Below, in pieces: positions 21,483 to 31,277 of a stretch of 64,000 bases of DNA (positions are counted from its first letter, which is position 1; every line of letters begins with the position of its first letter). A program made the position numbers and the translations under genes. Source of the DNA: Sphaerulina vaccinii (lineage: Eukaryota > Ascomycota > Dothideomycetes > Mycosphaerellales > Mycosphaerellaceae); the NCBI GenBank assembly GCA_022570795.1, contig JAKUDP010000006.1, positions 310,001-374,000 on the forward strand. The letters are read 5' to 3'. The notes under the pieces are model-generated. The model did not search any database, was not told the DNA's origin, and saw nothing but the letters and a program-made list of their open reading frames with translations.

Positions 21483-22152
21483 ATGGACCAACAACGGCTA
21501 AGACAAGGCTTTGCCGACGATTTGATCGCCAGCAAGATGACCTTACCAGTGCCGAAGCTGGAGCTGGACTTTCGAATCTCTGTAGCTCTCAATCCTATCA
21601 TACCTGTGGGCGAAGGACCATGGGGTAAGAGAAACTGGATCAGCTTCTCAGGAGGTCAATGGAGTGCGAGCTGGGGGCACGGTACTGTTGAGGTCAGCCT
21701 CGTCAAGCTCTTCTCTGCAGACTACAACAACTGATCTATTCTACAGCCCGGCGGCCAAGACTCGCAACTCGTTAATCCTGATACACTGCAAACATATGTC
21801 TCAACAAACTACTTGCTGAAGACAGCAGATCCCGAGCCAGCATACATCACCGTACAGACCACTGGGTGGCGTACTGGAACCAAAGAAGTACTGGAGAAAT
21901 TGTTCGATCCTGAACTGGCGAACGAAGTCAAGCCTGCAGATTACTCCTTCCGATTGAGTATCAAGCTCGAGACTGGAGACGAGAGATATAAGGAGAATGT
22001 AAATACTGGCATCTGGATTGGCAGTGGGGCGAGGAGAGGTGCTGAAGGTGAGATTTCATTGCACAGTTCCTCCTTTGTGCCAGTGCGAGCCAGTCAGTCA
22101 CCACTATACTGACTTTCTCACAGTGATATACGACGCATATCGTGTTCTCTAG
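21483..22152 (+). CDS. DUF3237 domain protein, three exons
   Basis: Exons are 21483-21692, 21747-22047 and 22124-22152, with introns of 54 and 76 nt (GTCAGC..CTACAG and GTGAGA..CTCACAG). The spliced frame is 179 residues. It opens with LELDFRISVALNPIIPVGEG and contains GGQWSASWGHGTVE, then PGGQDSQLVNPDTLQTY, TVQTTGWRTG and a C-terminal NTGIWIGSGARRGAEVIY. This order is the DUF3237 barrel. The family's biochemical function is not settled; members are often next to aromatic-degradation or hydroxylation enzymes, as here with the divergent flavin monooxygenase. The last exon encodes only ten codons. Confidence 0.83.
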
Positions 22153-22599
22153 CCTGGTAGTGTACACGATGAGCCATATGCAATTTGCACAGAACACTAT
22201 AAATTTACCGCTGTCAAGACACGCTCGTATTCGCTCGCTAATGTCAGCCGGCATGTCTATGCCGAAGGATCATCACATCCGCAGCAGCTGAGACAGAGTT
22301 CGCAGCTAGTAGCTTACAGCATACAGATGTACGAATATCACGCATCTTCAGCCTTGCAAATTCATTCTCTCTCTCCAGCGCGCGACCAATGGTTTGTCGA
22401 CACGAACTCGGGAGCCTGAGATGCACAGCCTGGCGCCTCTCAGCCTCGTCGTATCAGAGCGTTGCACAAGACTGATCAGGCTTGTTCATTGCGTTTGTGT
22501 CGTCTTCATCCGATGTCCTTTATGCGCACGACACATACCTCACTACTGCTGCTAGTCGGCCCAGCGTCACCACATGCGAGCATAGCAGAAGACCTCAAC
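22153..22599. other. Intergenic, nothing recognised
   Basis: About 450 bp with no convincing gene. It should contain the promoter of the small secreted protein that follows. Confidence 0.3.
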
Positions 22600-22911
22600 A
22601 TGCGCCTGTTCATCTTCGCACTCTTCCTTATGACAACCGCAAGCCTCGCGACAAGAAACATTCGAAACGAACTACCAGAATATGCTCAAAACTGCCCACT
22701 ATTCATTGCAGCCGCCCAAGCCTGCTCAACTACTTCACTTCAACATGACAAGCTCTGCCTCTGCCACTCAGCAAAGGATCTCGTAAATCTACGCTCCTCA
22801 GTACAGAGTATGTGCGATGGAGCTTGCGCAGGAACAGAGTTGGAGAGAGTGGAAGATTGGTATTCGAGAATTTGCGGTGCTGGCCATTCGTATTGTCGCC
22901 TTCTACGCTGA
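22600..22911 (+). CDS. Small secreted cysteine-rich protein, CFEM-like
   Basis: 103 residues starting MRLFIFALFLMTTASLA, a clear signal peptide. The mature part has eight cysteines: NC, AC, LCLC, MC, AC, IC and YC. Spacing around KLCLCHSAKDL, SMCDGAC and SRICG resembles the CFEM domain of fungal surface and effector proteins, but the first CFEM cysteine (normally in PxCA) is replaced by Tyr in PEYAQNC and an extra cysteine sits near the C-terminus. So this is CFEM-like, not a canonical CFEM. It may act in iron or haem capture or host interaction, as in the family, but this is unproven. An upstream ATG in the same frame would give a longer, less secretion-like start. Confidence 0.6.
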   Translation: MRLFIFALFLMTTASLATRNIRNELPEYAQNCPLFIAAAQACSTTSLQHDKLCLCHSAKDLVNLRSSVQSMCDGACAGTELERVEDWYSRICGAGHSYCRLLR

Positions 22912-22927
22912 GTACTATCTTGCTTTA

Positions 22928-24346
22928 TTACGAACATTCTGTCGGAACGCCATCATTATCCAAATCGACAGCTGAGACCGAATTCTGGATTCCAACGAAT
23001 GTCCTGCTACCATTCTGCCATTGGCCACGGTTCGTGGCGAGTTCAGAGCCGAAATTTTGGGTGTAGATTGCGCAGCGCTGGGATTCCACTATGTTGTTGC
23101 GAGTTTGTTGGTAGGTGTTGAAGAAGCGGCAGGTGCCTGGGAGACCATGGCGAGCGTTGTAGCGACTGGGAGGAAGGGAATCGTTAGCATGACAATGTCG
23201 TCTTCAAGACAGTGGAAGAGTAACATACCTCGTAGCGCGACAATGCTCAGCACATCTTTGAACATCGATTTCTGTACCTTCCCACGTGCGAACGCCCAGA
23301 TACGTTCTCTCATTGGCACAGTTCCGGTTCGGAGCATTGATCGCACCTTTCCCATCTCCCAGCGCCACAGGTTCACTGAACCTCACATTTCCCGCCCGTA
23401 AAGACGTATAGATATTCGTTCCTCGAAACACTTGTCCCGGCGTGAACTCAGTCATACACTCGTCGAAAGAATAGTCCATGTAGTTTTTAATATTGTCGAG
23501 ACCAGGCAGCGCAGGACAAGTGTCAAGGGCTACAGCAGGACAACCTCTTGTGGCGTTTCTCTGATGGGCAGTGTCGTCGACGAAGTCTCCTGGTCCATCA
23601 CATGTGCCGGAGAAAACGTGGAAGAGGCCAAGCCAGTGCCCGATTTCGTGGACGGCTGTTAGGCCAAGTTCGTAGTTTGTGCTGCCTCCGCCGGGCATGC
23701 TTGAGGCGAGCTTGATGCAGCCGTCGAGGGCGCGGAGAGCGGTGCTTGGTTGGAGTTGGGGGAAGTAGCCTGTCATTTCGTTAGCAGTATTTTGTGAGTG
23801 GTGGCGAGGAGAAATTATAACTTACACCATCCCAGCAGGTTGTTGGCAAGAGAGCCCACGAAGTACAAGTTCAGCGAATCATAGCCTCCTTGGTTCAAAG
23901 CTGCCTTCATTTCTCGCTCAGCTGGAGTGTTTGATCGCAAGTTCCGACCCCAGACGTTGTTGATCGTTCGAGATGTGTTGACGACCTGGAAGTTGAAACC
24001 TGCAGGCCCAAAGCGATCATTCATGACGCGGATCTGTTCACCATATCTTAGCAAGAGCCTCTCAGAAGGTGAAATGTGTTGTATATACCTGCTCATCTAC
24101 CATCTCAGGCGGAAACATGTTTGCATTGGCATCATCTGTCACAAGATGCACGTATGTGTCGACATTGATGCCGCTGAAGATGCGTGCTGGAGCATTGGGA
24201 TCCAGAGGTGGAGGTTGAGCAGCATCTTCGAGGACTGCTGCAAGGTTTGCATCAGGTGTAGGTGCAGCGCATGCTCGGATTGGTTCGTCCTGTGCTGTGG
24301 CGATTGCTGCGAAGCCGAGACTAAGTGCGAGGGTTGAGAACTTCAT
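22928..24346 (-). CDS. Secreted M43 (pappalysin-type) zinc metalloprotease with Cys-rich tail
   Basis: Four exons on the minus strand: 24089-24346, 23826-24033, 23229-23769 and 22928-23165; introns are 55, 56 and 63 nt with GT..AG ends. The 414-residue product has a signal peptide (MKFSTLALSLGFAAIATA), a propeptide, then a metzincin core with HEIGHWLGLFH (zinc ligands two His and a third His) and a Met-turn in NYMDYSFDECM. Cysteines in GTCDGPGD, GCPA, DTCP and DECM fit the conserved M43 disulfides. After the catalytic domain comes an unusual C-terminal region of about 120 residues with regularly spaced cysteines (QRCAEHCRATS, GTCRFFNTY, QRCAIYTQ, TECS), resembling a PAN/apple-type module. Expected role: secreted protein degradation. 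Confidence 0.88.
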
Positions 24347-24702
24347 GATTGCAACAGTTCAATAGATTTTGAACAGATGTGCAGTCAAGCCTGTTATATG
24401 TATGCATTGTAGTCGTTGAGGTCCGAATTCTTGCGGTCTTGAGTGTACGGTTGAATGCTAGGTGCCAATTCTGCATACGATGATAAAGAGCGACGACCTT
24501 CGCTTTGCGGTTAGTGTCGCAAGACGTCCTTCCCGACCTGTATCTTGACAAGATGTCAAGAGCTGCACGCCAAGCATGAAGTCGTAGTAGCTGAAGTCAG
24601 AGAGCCACTATCGCGGCTAAATGGTGCACATCTCCTCGTGTTGGCACGTGTTTAGTGGGCATGGCGAGATCCACTCCAAGGTCTTGGATAGCAGAGATGC
24701 TA
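24347..24702. other. Intergenic, nothing recognised
   Basis: The upstream region of the metalloprotease gene and the downstream region of the RING gene. No coding sequence is supported. Confidence 0.3.
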
Positions 24703-25164
24703 TCAACTGGGCTTCTCGGAGAGTGAGAGCGCTATCTCGATCAAACAGAACACTGTGGCGAGCAGAGCTGCGGCAAGTATGGCGATGGATGCAGCCGAAA
24801 ATACGGTCGATACCCAATGGGCTAGCCAGACAACATCAGACACAATTGTCTTCAGTACTTCGAAGATGAAGAACTTCTGCAGTCGACTCTGAACGTCCCC
24901 AGCACCGTGCCCCACTCGTGGCTGGTCCCGCGTATGCTGAAGCTCGACAACAGCATTCCTGCGCGCTTCGACGAGGGAATTAGTATATAGCTCGCGTCGA
25001 CAGAGCGGACAGCTGGTCGCGTCATGCAGCCATGCTCGTAGACATGTATTGCAGAAAGTATGCTTGCAGTCTGTCGTGGTCGGATCGTGTATGGTGTCGA
25101 AACAGATTGGACAGGCGTCGCAGGCCAGCTGATTGAGGTACTCGGTCTTGTAGAGGAGCGTCAT
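24703..25164 (-). CDS. RING-finger protein with C-terminal membrane segment (local family copy 1)
   Basis: A 153-residue protein whose N-terminus carries a C3HC4 RING: CPICFD, then CKHTFCNTC and CPLCRREL. RING proteins usually act as ubiquitin E3 ligases. The C-terminal 50 residues are strongly hydrophobic (VVWLAHWVSTVFSAASIAIL and onward), giving one or two membrane spans, so it is likely membrane-anchored. I chose the ATG giving MTLLYKTEYLNQL because it aligns with the starts of the two related RING genes at 30.1 and 31.3 kb, which share the pattern x-LL-K-x-x-(F/Y)-L, DPTTT and CKHTFC. Confidence 0.82.
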   Translation of the reverse strand: MTLLYKTEYLNQLACDACPICFDTIHDPTTTDCKHTFCNTCLRAWLHDATSCPLCRRELYTNSLVEARRNAVVELQHTRDQPRVGHGAGDVQSRLQKFFIFEVLKTIVSDVVWLAHWVSTVFSAASIAILAAALLATVFCLIEIALSLSEKPS

Positions 25165-25546
25165 GGTAGTGCGTGCCGGTGTCGGTGGGGTGTGTTTGAT
25201 GCCCGGGGGATTGTGCTGAGCGAGGTGGTGCGTGTTTGTACGTCTTTTGGAAGCGCTTTGTATATTGACATGTCGAGAGACATCTAGTATCAGAGACAGA
25301 CTCAGACATCTCACTCACCTATAAGCTCGTCAGCCGTTAGCCGCATGTGCCAGACGAGTTGCTGCATTATGACCAGCCTTCGGCAAATCGGGATGCTGGT
25401 TCATGCGATCATTTATACATGTGTATCATGTATCTCGTTTAAAGCAACGCTTTTCCAGACGCCTCGCTCTTTCAAATATTCGAGAGACGGGTTGCAGCCA
25501 GCCCTATCTCCTCTGCATTGGTAGGAAGTTCGCAGAGACATACCCC
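25165..25546. other. Intergenic, nothing recognised
   Basis: Contains the promoter of the RING gene and the 3' end of the DAHP synthase transcript. No gene is seen. Confidence 0.3.
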
Positions 25547-26767
25547 CTAAGCATGCCCATTGACACCATTCGCCTGCTTTTCGAGAGGACCCAGCTTTTG
25601 TCTCCTGGCTGCCACTGCTTCCGCGAGTTCTTGGAGAACACCTTCTGTGGCGTCCCAGTTAATGCAGGCATCCGTGATGGAGACACCGTACTTCAAGCCT
25701 GCCTTGCCCTCTGCAGGCACCTTCTGGTTGCCCTCATTGATGTTGCTTTCAATCATGACACCAGTAATGGCCGTCTCTCCAGCCTTGATCTGCTCAGCCA
25801 ACTCATGCGCCACCTTGGGCTGGTTGCGGTGATCCTTGTTCGAGTTGCCGTGCGAGCAGTCCACCATCAGACTTGGTCTCAGCCCCTTCTTCTCCAGCGC
25901 AGCCTTGCTCTCTGCAATACTCTTCGCGTCGAAGTTCGTGCCCTTTGTCCCTCCTCGTAGAATGACGAAGCAATCATCGTTGCCCACAGTCCCGACAATA
26001 GCCACATTTCCAGGCTTCGTAACAGAAAGGAAGTGATGAGGGTGCTTCACGGCGCCAATAGCATCGATAGCTACACCCAAAGTCCCGTCTGTTCCATTCT
26101 TGAATCCAATAGGGAAGGACAGACCAGAAGCCAACTCGCGGTGAACTTGCGACTCTGTCGTTCGTGCTCCTACTGCTCCGACAGAAAGCAGATCTGCAGT
26201 GTACTGTGGAGAAATGGTATCCAGCATCTCACTTGCCAGAGGCATACCCTTCGATGTCAAGTCCACAAACATCTGTCTTGCGATTCTCAATCCCTTGTTG
26301 ATGTTGAAGCTGTTGTCGATATCTGGATCGTTGATCAAGCCCTTCCAGCCAATTGTTGTGCGTGGCTTCTCGAGATAGGCTCTCATCACGATGAGCAGAT
26401 CTTCTTCATACTTCTCCTTCAGAGCTAGCAGGCGATCGCAGTACTCCAGAGCCATAGCTGGGTCGTGAATCGAGCATGGTCCGATCACGACTAAGAGGCG
26501 GCGTTTGGGATCTTCGAGACGGATCACATCGACGGCTGCGTTCCGGCCTTGAACAACTGTTGTTTTCGACTTCTCGTTCTGGCGAATTTCGTGTTGGAGG
26601 AGGTCGGGAGGTGTGAGAGGCGTCATGCCACGAATTCGCCAATCTTCGACGCTGTTTCTGTCGCCCACAGAAGCATTTGGGAGGTAGAACTGGGCAGTCA
26701 TGTCAACATATGTGGTTCACGATCCATTTGTAAATGTTGTGACTAAGATTACCTCGGAGTCGGCCAT
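25547..26767 (-). CDS. 3-deoxy-7-phosphoheptulonate (DAHP) synthase
   Basis: The first step of the shikimate pathway: phosphoenolpyruvate plus erythrose 4-phosphate gives DAHP. Class I, AroFGH/Aro3/Aro4 type. Two exons: a 15-nt exon 26753-26767 (MADSE) and 25547-26689, with a 63-nt intron (GTAATC..GCCCAG). The junction gives MADSEFYLPNASVGD, which I prefer over an in-intron ATG start (MTAQFYLP). Key segments are VVIGPCSIHDP, RAYLEKPRTTIGWKGLINDP, GARTTESQVHRELASGLS, GFKNGTDG, LRGGTKG, DCSHGNSNKDHRNQ and GVMIESNINEGNQ. The 385-residue product is full length. Which of the yeast isozymes (Phe- or Tyr-sensitive) it matches cannot be settled by eye. Confidence 0.95.
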
Positions 26768-27129
26768 GATTGCAATGCTTGAGTCTTCCAACAGGTGCTT
26801 GGTGTGGTCTTTGTTCAAGAGGACGAGGACTTCGAGGTTGACTCAGAAAGCAGATCAATAGATCGACTGGATTGACTTTTTGGCCTCGGTCTGGACCGAA
26901 TTGCAGGGGTCAAAGCGAGGGTCCACGTCGTCCCCTTCCCCTCTAGTATCGACCTGGACGCATTGTCAGAGTTCTACAACAGTGATGGACTATGGCGCAG
27001 AAGTCTCACAATATCCCAGGCAACCAGACTACCGCTCAGGCCATGGCATTGACACTGACTGCGGGCCTGAACATGAATCGGGTTCTATGAAGACCTGGCG
27101 ATATTGAGGAGACCCAATTTCGCAGCATA
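26768..27129. other. Intergenic, possible decayed HET sequence
   Basis: The promoter region of DAHP synthase at the left. The right part precedes the HET remnant and has no usable frame. Confidence 0.3.
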
Positions 27130-27513
27130 TTGGCGAGAACCGTTTGCAAGGCTTATAACACTTGTGTCGACCCAACAATTTCTGAGATCAGATCTCAGCT
27201 CAGCGAGACGACGGCCAATGTTGTCTCCAGCCTAGATACCCAAGCAAGAGCATTGGCGTATGTTGAGATGATGGGCCGGTATGCAAGCTATCGACTCTTC
27301 ATGGTCACGAACAATGGCCGTATGGGACTGGCACCGCATGACACCATTGTCGGAGACTCAGTATGCATTCTGTTTGGTACCGATGTCCCTTCTGTGATAC
27401 GACGGGCAGGAGAGGACCAGTGGCAACTGATGGGCACATCTTATGTTCATGGTATTATGATGGTGAGCGAGCATGTTCTCTGCCTCTCGCGAAGGTCTAC
27501 ACTGACACTGTGA
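27130..27513 (+). pseudogene. Remnant of a HET-type gene, C-terminal part
   Basis: The frame contains RYASYRLFMVTNNGRMGLAP, then GDSVCILFGTDVPSVIRRAG and QLMGTSYVHGIMM. This is the usual C-terminal part of fungal HET (heterokaryon incompatibility) proteins, where a glycine-rich repeat, a VCVLYGGxxPYVLR-like block and YVHGIMDGE close the protein. The HET domain itself is absent upstream and there is no proper start. At the end the reading shifts: the DGE of the normal motif is found in the next frame, so one base appears to have been lost after YVHGIM. I take it as a decayed fragment. An intact HET gene lies at 39.2-41.1 kb. Confidence 0.65.
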
Positions 27514-27866
27514 CAAGGGCAAACACATCGACGAACTGCGAACGTCAGAGACTGACGAGTCTGGGATATTTACGATCTGCTAGTGCTACCTCTAAGCACT
27601 TGCTGAAGTGTGTACGCCAGCTCATTCGACCGCACTGCCAGTCAGCCACAACCACAGCTGAATCTCTTGGAAGACGCCTCCCGTCTACCCGCTCGGCAAC
27701 TCCGCTCGACTCAATGCATCAGAATGCATATTGTGCATACCTACAGTACCTGCGTGCAGGTCTCAGCCAGCCATGACAGTAACGCGTAGAAGAAGCTCCT
27801 ATAGGTCATGCCGGCCTCAATGTGGACAAGCCTCATGTCGCGGTGAGCACAGCCTGGGCACAGCAC

Positions 27867-27877
27867 GATATAAAGCC
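27867..27877 (+). promoter_or_regulatory. TATA box of the 27,951 gene
   Basis: GATATAAAGCC lies about 77-84 bp upstream of the ATG, a plausible core promoter position for the next gene. Confidence 0.5.
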
Positions 27878-27950
27878 TATGCTGAGCCCATGGTATTCTA
27901 CCTAACCTTTGACACTCATTTCACAGCCGAGTTCCTAACCAACTTCAACC

Positions 27951-28626
27951 ATGGCTGCCACCGTAGACACCAACAACAAAGTCTCACTCGATGACATCGA
28001 CCTTGCCAAGTTCACGGCAGCAAGCAAAGGATCCAACAATGACTCCGCAGACATGCCCATACGCGGCATGGGCTTTAGCAGCCACAAGGTTCAATTCGAC
28101 ATCGACAACCAAACCACGAACTACACTTTCAAGGCCAACTCCAGCACTTTCGCAGACTGGGGCAGCTTTGCTGGAAATCCTGGAGATGTAAGTCTTGCTC
28201 TGTTATACATGCTACGTTCATACTTAACATGCCTCCGATCAGGTTCCTGGCGGCAACCTGGTAGTGAACGTCACTTCAATTTCAGACAACTCTGGCTTCT
28301 TCACTGGTGCAGCTGGCATGATCGGCTTCAGTGTTACTGCAGGAGGCAGTACCGTGTATCTGAGATTCGCCGTGACGGATCCCTACTACAGTGTGAGGGA
28401 TAACCGGTCGATGGTGTATCTCACTAACTCCGATGATGCCATGGATCAGAGCCATTACAACAACTTGTATAACTATGGTGGGAGTGAGGAGATTGCCTTC
28501 GATGGAAAGCCGCTGAAGGTAAGGTTGTCATACACGAATCAGTCTCGTACTGATACTCCACAGGTAACATCTACTATCGGTAGCGCCAACGATACTAGGG
28601 CGATGTTCACGATCAAGCATGAGTGA
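27951..28626 (+). CDS. Small beta-rich protein of unknown function, three exons
   Basis: Exons are 27951-28187, 28243-28518 and 28564-28626, with introns of 55 and 45 nt. All junctions are phase 0 and restore PGDVPGGNLVV and KPLKVTSTIG. The 191-residue product has no signal peptide. After a short polar N-terminus it shows alternating hydrophobic and polar residues rich in Asn, Ser, Thr, Gly and Tyr, such as SSHKVQFDIDNQTTNYTF and GMIGFSVTAGGSTVYLRFAV, suggesting a single beta-sandwich. No family is recognised. The 3' end converges with the secreted Cys-rich gene 195 bp away. A TATA box is present upstream, which suggests strong or regulated expression. Confidence 0.75.
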
Positions 28627-28821
28627 ACAGTGTACTCTGTCATATCAAATCAGCATAGCCATCACCAAAGTACGAATCGAATTGTCCGATTGCACTCATC
28701 TCATCTATCTAGGAACACACAATACTGTCTACGCATCGCAAATCATGGAACGCTCATGCTCTGGAAAGACTGTACATCCAAACGCAACCCATACACACCA
28801 GCTCAACCATTTGAGGCCGCT

Positions 28822-29533
28822 CTACTTCCCAGGAAACCCATTAGGACCCGGTCCAGCATAACTACTCGGCAAAACATTACTCGCATCCCCACAATTCCCA
28901 TACGCCACAATAACATTATACCCATCAGAATCATACTCCTGCCCAGCAACAGCAGCATCGCCGATCCAAATCCCGTCATTACACTCATCCATGATATCAT
29001 TAACATATCCGGCAATGTACGAGCAACTTGGAGAAATGTCAAAGTCATTATCGTTACAAAGATAGATGGCAGAAGTGTCTTTGCATGCTACACGAGCGCA
29101 CGTACGAGGTCCGGCGGCTACTTGGCATGCTCCTGAGACGGATGCGAGCATGTCGTGGTTGGATTTTGTTGTGCTTGCGGCTGCGGTGGCGAAGTTGTTG
29201 CATTCTTTTGAGGATTTGTTGCGTTTCTTGAGGTCGGTGGCTGTTGTTGCGGAAGGGAGATAGTTTGGGTCGATGGCATGAATTTGGTCGAGGACGCTCT
29301 GTATTGTCATGTGAGTGAACTGTCGATCGAAGAAAGGGTAGTGGACATACTTCAGCGTCGCCGGAAAGCTCATATCTCTTGCCAAGGATCTCGCCGCTCC
29401 AGTTGATGCCTGTCACGGCGGCATTCTCCATACGTCTCGTAAGGGCAGCGTTGGCGGTGCCTTTTTGAGGCATAGCTGCGGTGAAGCCAGCGGCTAGGAT
29501 GAGGATGTTGCGAAGGGAAGATGCTGAAACCAT
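28822..29533 (-). CDS. Secreted cysteine-containing protein, two exons
   Basis: Exons are 29351-29533 and 28822-29298 with a 52-nt intron (GTATGT..ATACAG), giving 219 residues. The N-terminus MVSASSLRNILILAAGFTAA is a signal peptide. The mature protein contains SVLDQIHAIDPNYLPS, then eight cysteines (KEC, GAC, RTCARVACK, LCN, PSC, DEC, NCG), probably forming four disulfides, and ends with a Pro- and Gly-rich tail. I recognise it only as a fungal extracellular protein, possibly a candidate effector. A TATA-like stretch lies upstream on the same strand (about 29,675-29,685). Confidence 0.75.
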
Positions 29534-30112
29534 TTTGTTTGTGTATAAGAACGATTGAACCTGCAGAGATACAAAGGAGATACAAAGGAAACAGGAAAAG
29601 GGGTGGGTTGAGGTTGCTGTTGCTGTTGTTGCTTGATGTATTTGATGCTCTTCGGAAGTGCTATGGGTCTGCCTCAATATATACCGAGCTTCTTTGAGTC
29701 TGGTTGTTCTTGGCATATGGTTGTGAAGGATTAGTGTAGTCCGTGCAATGTGAGGCTGAGCTAGGTGAATAAGCACAAGCGAGAAAACAACCAACACTCA
29801 AGCGAGGAGTCGGAGGCCGCAACCAAACAATTAAATGGGGTCTACATCGTTGGAGACTGTCTATTGGTTGCTCAGATACCTGGCACTGACTCCATGTTAC
29901 TATTTGCAGAATCTATACAGCCTGACTGCATAGGCTGTGCAGTAGTCGTGTGGAAGCCGATGGTCATTGTCACCTAGCGAATTCTCGCTTGTGGACGCTG
30001 TCTGATGTGCCCATCGCTTGCGCCAGGCGCTCCGTTCGAAACCTCAGTAGCCCAGTCTCTCTCGTCTGGCAGAGAGTTCCAGAGCATACTTGCTTCTTCA
30101 ACTGAAGTATCA
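29534..30112. other. Intergenic, TATA-like site only
   Basis: About 580 bp. On the minus strand a TATATATT-type element near 29,675-29,685 could serve the secreted-protein gene. Otherwise nothing is recognised. Confidence 0.35.
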
Positions 30113-30841
30113 TTAGCTCACTTCGCTGCCGTGTGTCCAGGGACGACCAGACATACCACCCGCCTGAGCTATAAGAGATCTCTGCTCAAATGTAGTACCT
30201 CGAGCATTGCTATCTCCCATGAGACCTGCGAAGCCGCTCACTGGGCCACGCGTAGTGCCGCCGTAGGGCTGTGCTGGTCGGTAGGGCATGCCGTCGTAGA
30301 GCGCCATACTAGGCCCTCCATTCATCTGCATACTTGGCAGGCGAGCGAGGAGTGCGTCGTTGTTTCTTGCTCTTGGTACGCTTGGCACGCGAGATGGCCG
30401 TCCAGTGCCCGGGAGTGCTGCTGGCGCCGATGAGTTGCTTTGCGCTTCTTCGTATCTTTCTGCTGCTTCGTATCTCTCTGCGACTGCATTTCTGGCAATT
30501 GCAGCATTCCGGCGTGCTTCAGCGGCTCGACGTGCTTCTAAGATCCTTCGCGCTTCTACATCTCGACGTTTCTGTTCCAGTCTTTGTGCTTCTGCGAATC
30601 CTGCATCTCGGCGCCTCTGTTCGTCTCTGCGTACTTCCACGATCGAGTTGGCATATAGCTTATTTCGACAGTATGGACACGTATTGGCTTTCTTCAGCCA
30701 AGTGCGTAGACATTCCAAGCAGAAAGTGTGTTTGCAGGCAGTAGTAGTAGGAACTCGAAGTGCTTCGCAGCAGATTGAGCAGTCTTCTTGGGTATCACCA
30801 GCCAGTCGCCTCAGGAATTCGTCCTTGAGTAGGAGGGCCAT
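30113..30841 (-). CDS. RING-finger protein with Arg/Glu-rich helix (local family copy 2)
   Basis: 242 residues starting MALLLKDEFLRRLAGDTQED. The RING is C21-x2-C24, C36-x-H38, C41-x2-C44 and C55-x2-C58, an exact C3HC4 pattern, so a ubiquitin ligase is likely. Residues about 65-135 form a continuous helix of Ala-Arg-Arg and Glu-Arg repeats (LEARRAAEARRNAAIARNAV), and the rest is Gly-, Ser- and Pro-rich and disordered. It has no membrane segment, unlike copy 1. It is the intact member of an adjacent pair whose other member (31.3 kb) is truncated. Confidence 0.84.
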   Translation of the reverse strand: MALLLKDEFLRRLAGDTQEDCSICCEALRVPTTTACKHTFCLECLRTWLKKANTCPYCRNKLYANSIVEVRRDEQRRRDAGFAEAQRLEQKRRDVEARRILEARRAAEARRNAAIARNAVAERYEAAERYEEAQSNSSAPAALPGTGRPSRVPSVPRARNNDALLARLPSMQMNGGPSMALYDGMPYRPAQPYGGTTRGPVSGFAGLMGDSNARGTTFEQRSLIAQAGGMSGRPWTHGSEVS

Positions 30842-31059
30842 GTTGTATGCTTGTCGTGAACTTGATTTGTGAAGTTGGGTCAATGTGTGATGTGGGTGGA
30901 AATTGTGGAGTGCGTTCATGAATCGTCGTTCACGAAGAGTGCATTGGTGCGAACCACGTGTTGTCAACGTGTCGTGAACCAAGACAACTGTCTGAGATCA
31001 GCTAAGACAATGCCGACTTCACCTTCGCAGCTCCTGACACAGGAACACTTCGTACTCCA

Positions 31060-31277
31060 TTGACGCCGGGTGCCGTTGACACATCCCGCTACATCAGACA
31101 CAATTCTGCGGGCTTCTGGATATCTTCTCATCTCTTCGGCTCCTTGCATTGCTTAGTCTCTCTCAGCTGCAGCATTCAAACGCCTGATTATACTTCGTGG
31201 TGTTTCTGCGTCTCGACGGGCATTTGTGACTCTACGAGCTTCAGCAATTCTACGCTGTTCAGCCTCTACTCCGATCC
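31060..31277 (-). pseudogene. Decayed Ala-Arg-Arg tail of RING copy 3
   Basis: Downstream of the RING frame that stops at 31278, another minus-strand frame encodes AEQRRIAEARRVTNARRDAE followed by further Arg-rich sequence, then a stop, then MQGAEEMRRYPEARRIV in the same frame. This is clearly related to the Arg-repeat helix of RING copy 2 but out of frame with its own RING domain. It indicates at least one frameshift and one nonsense change after duplication. Confidence 0.6.
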
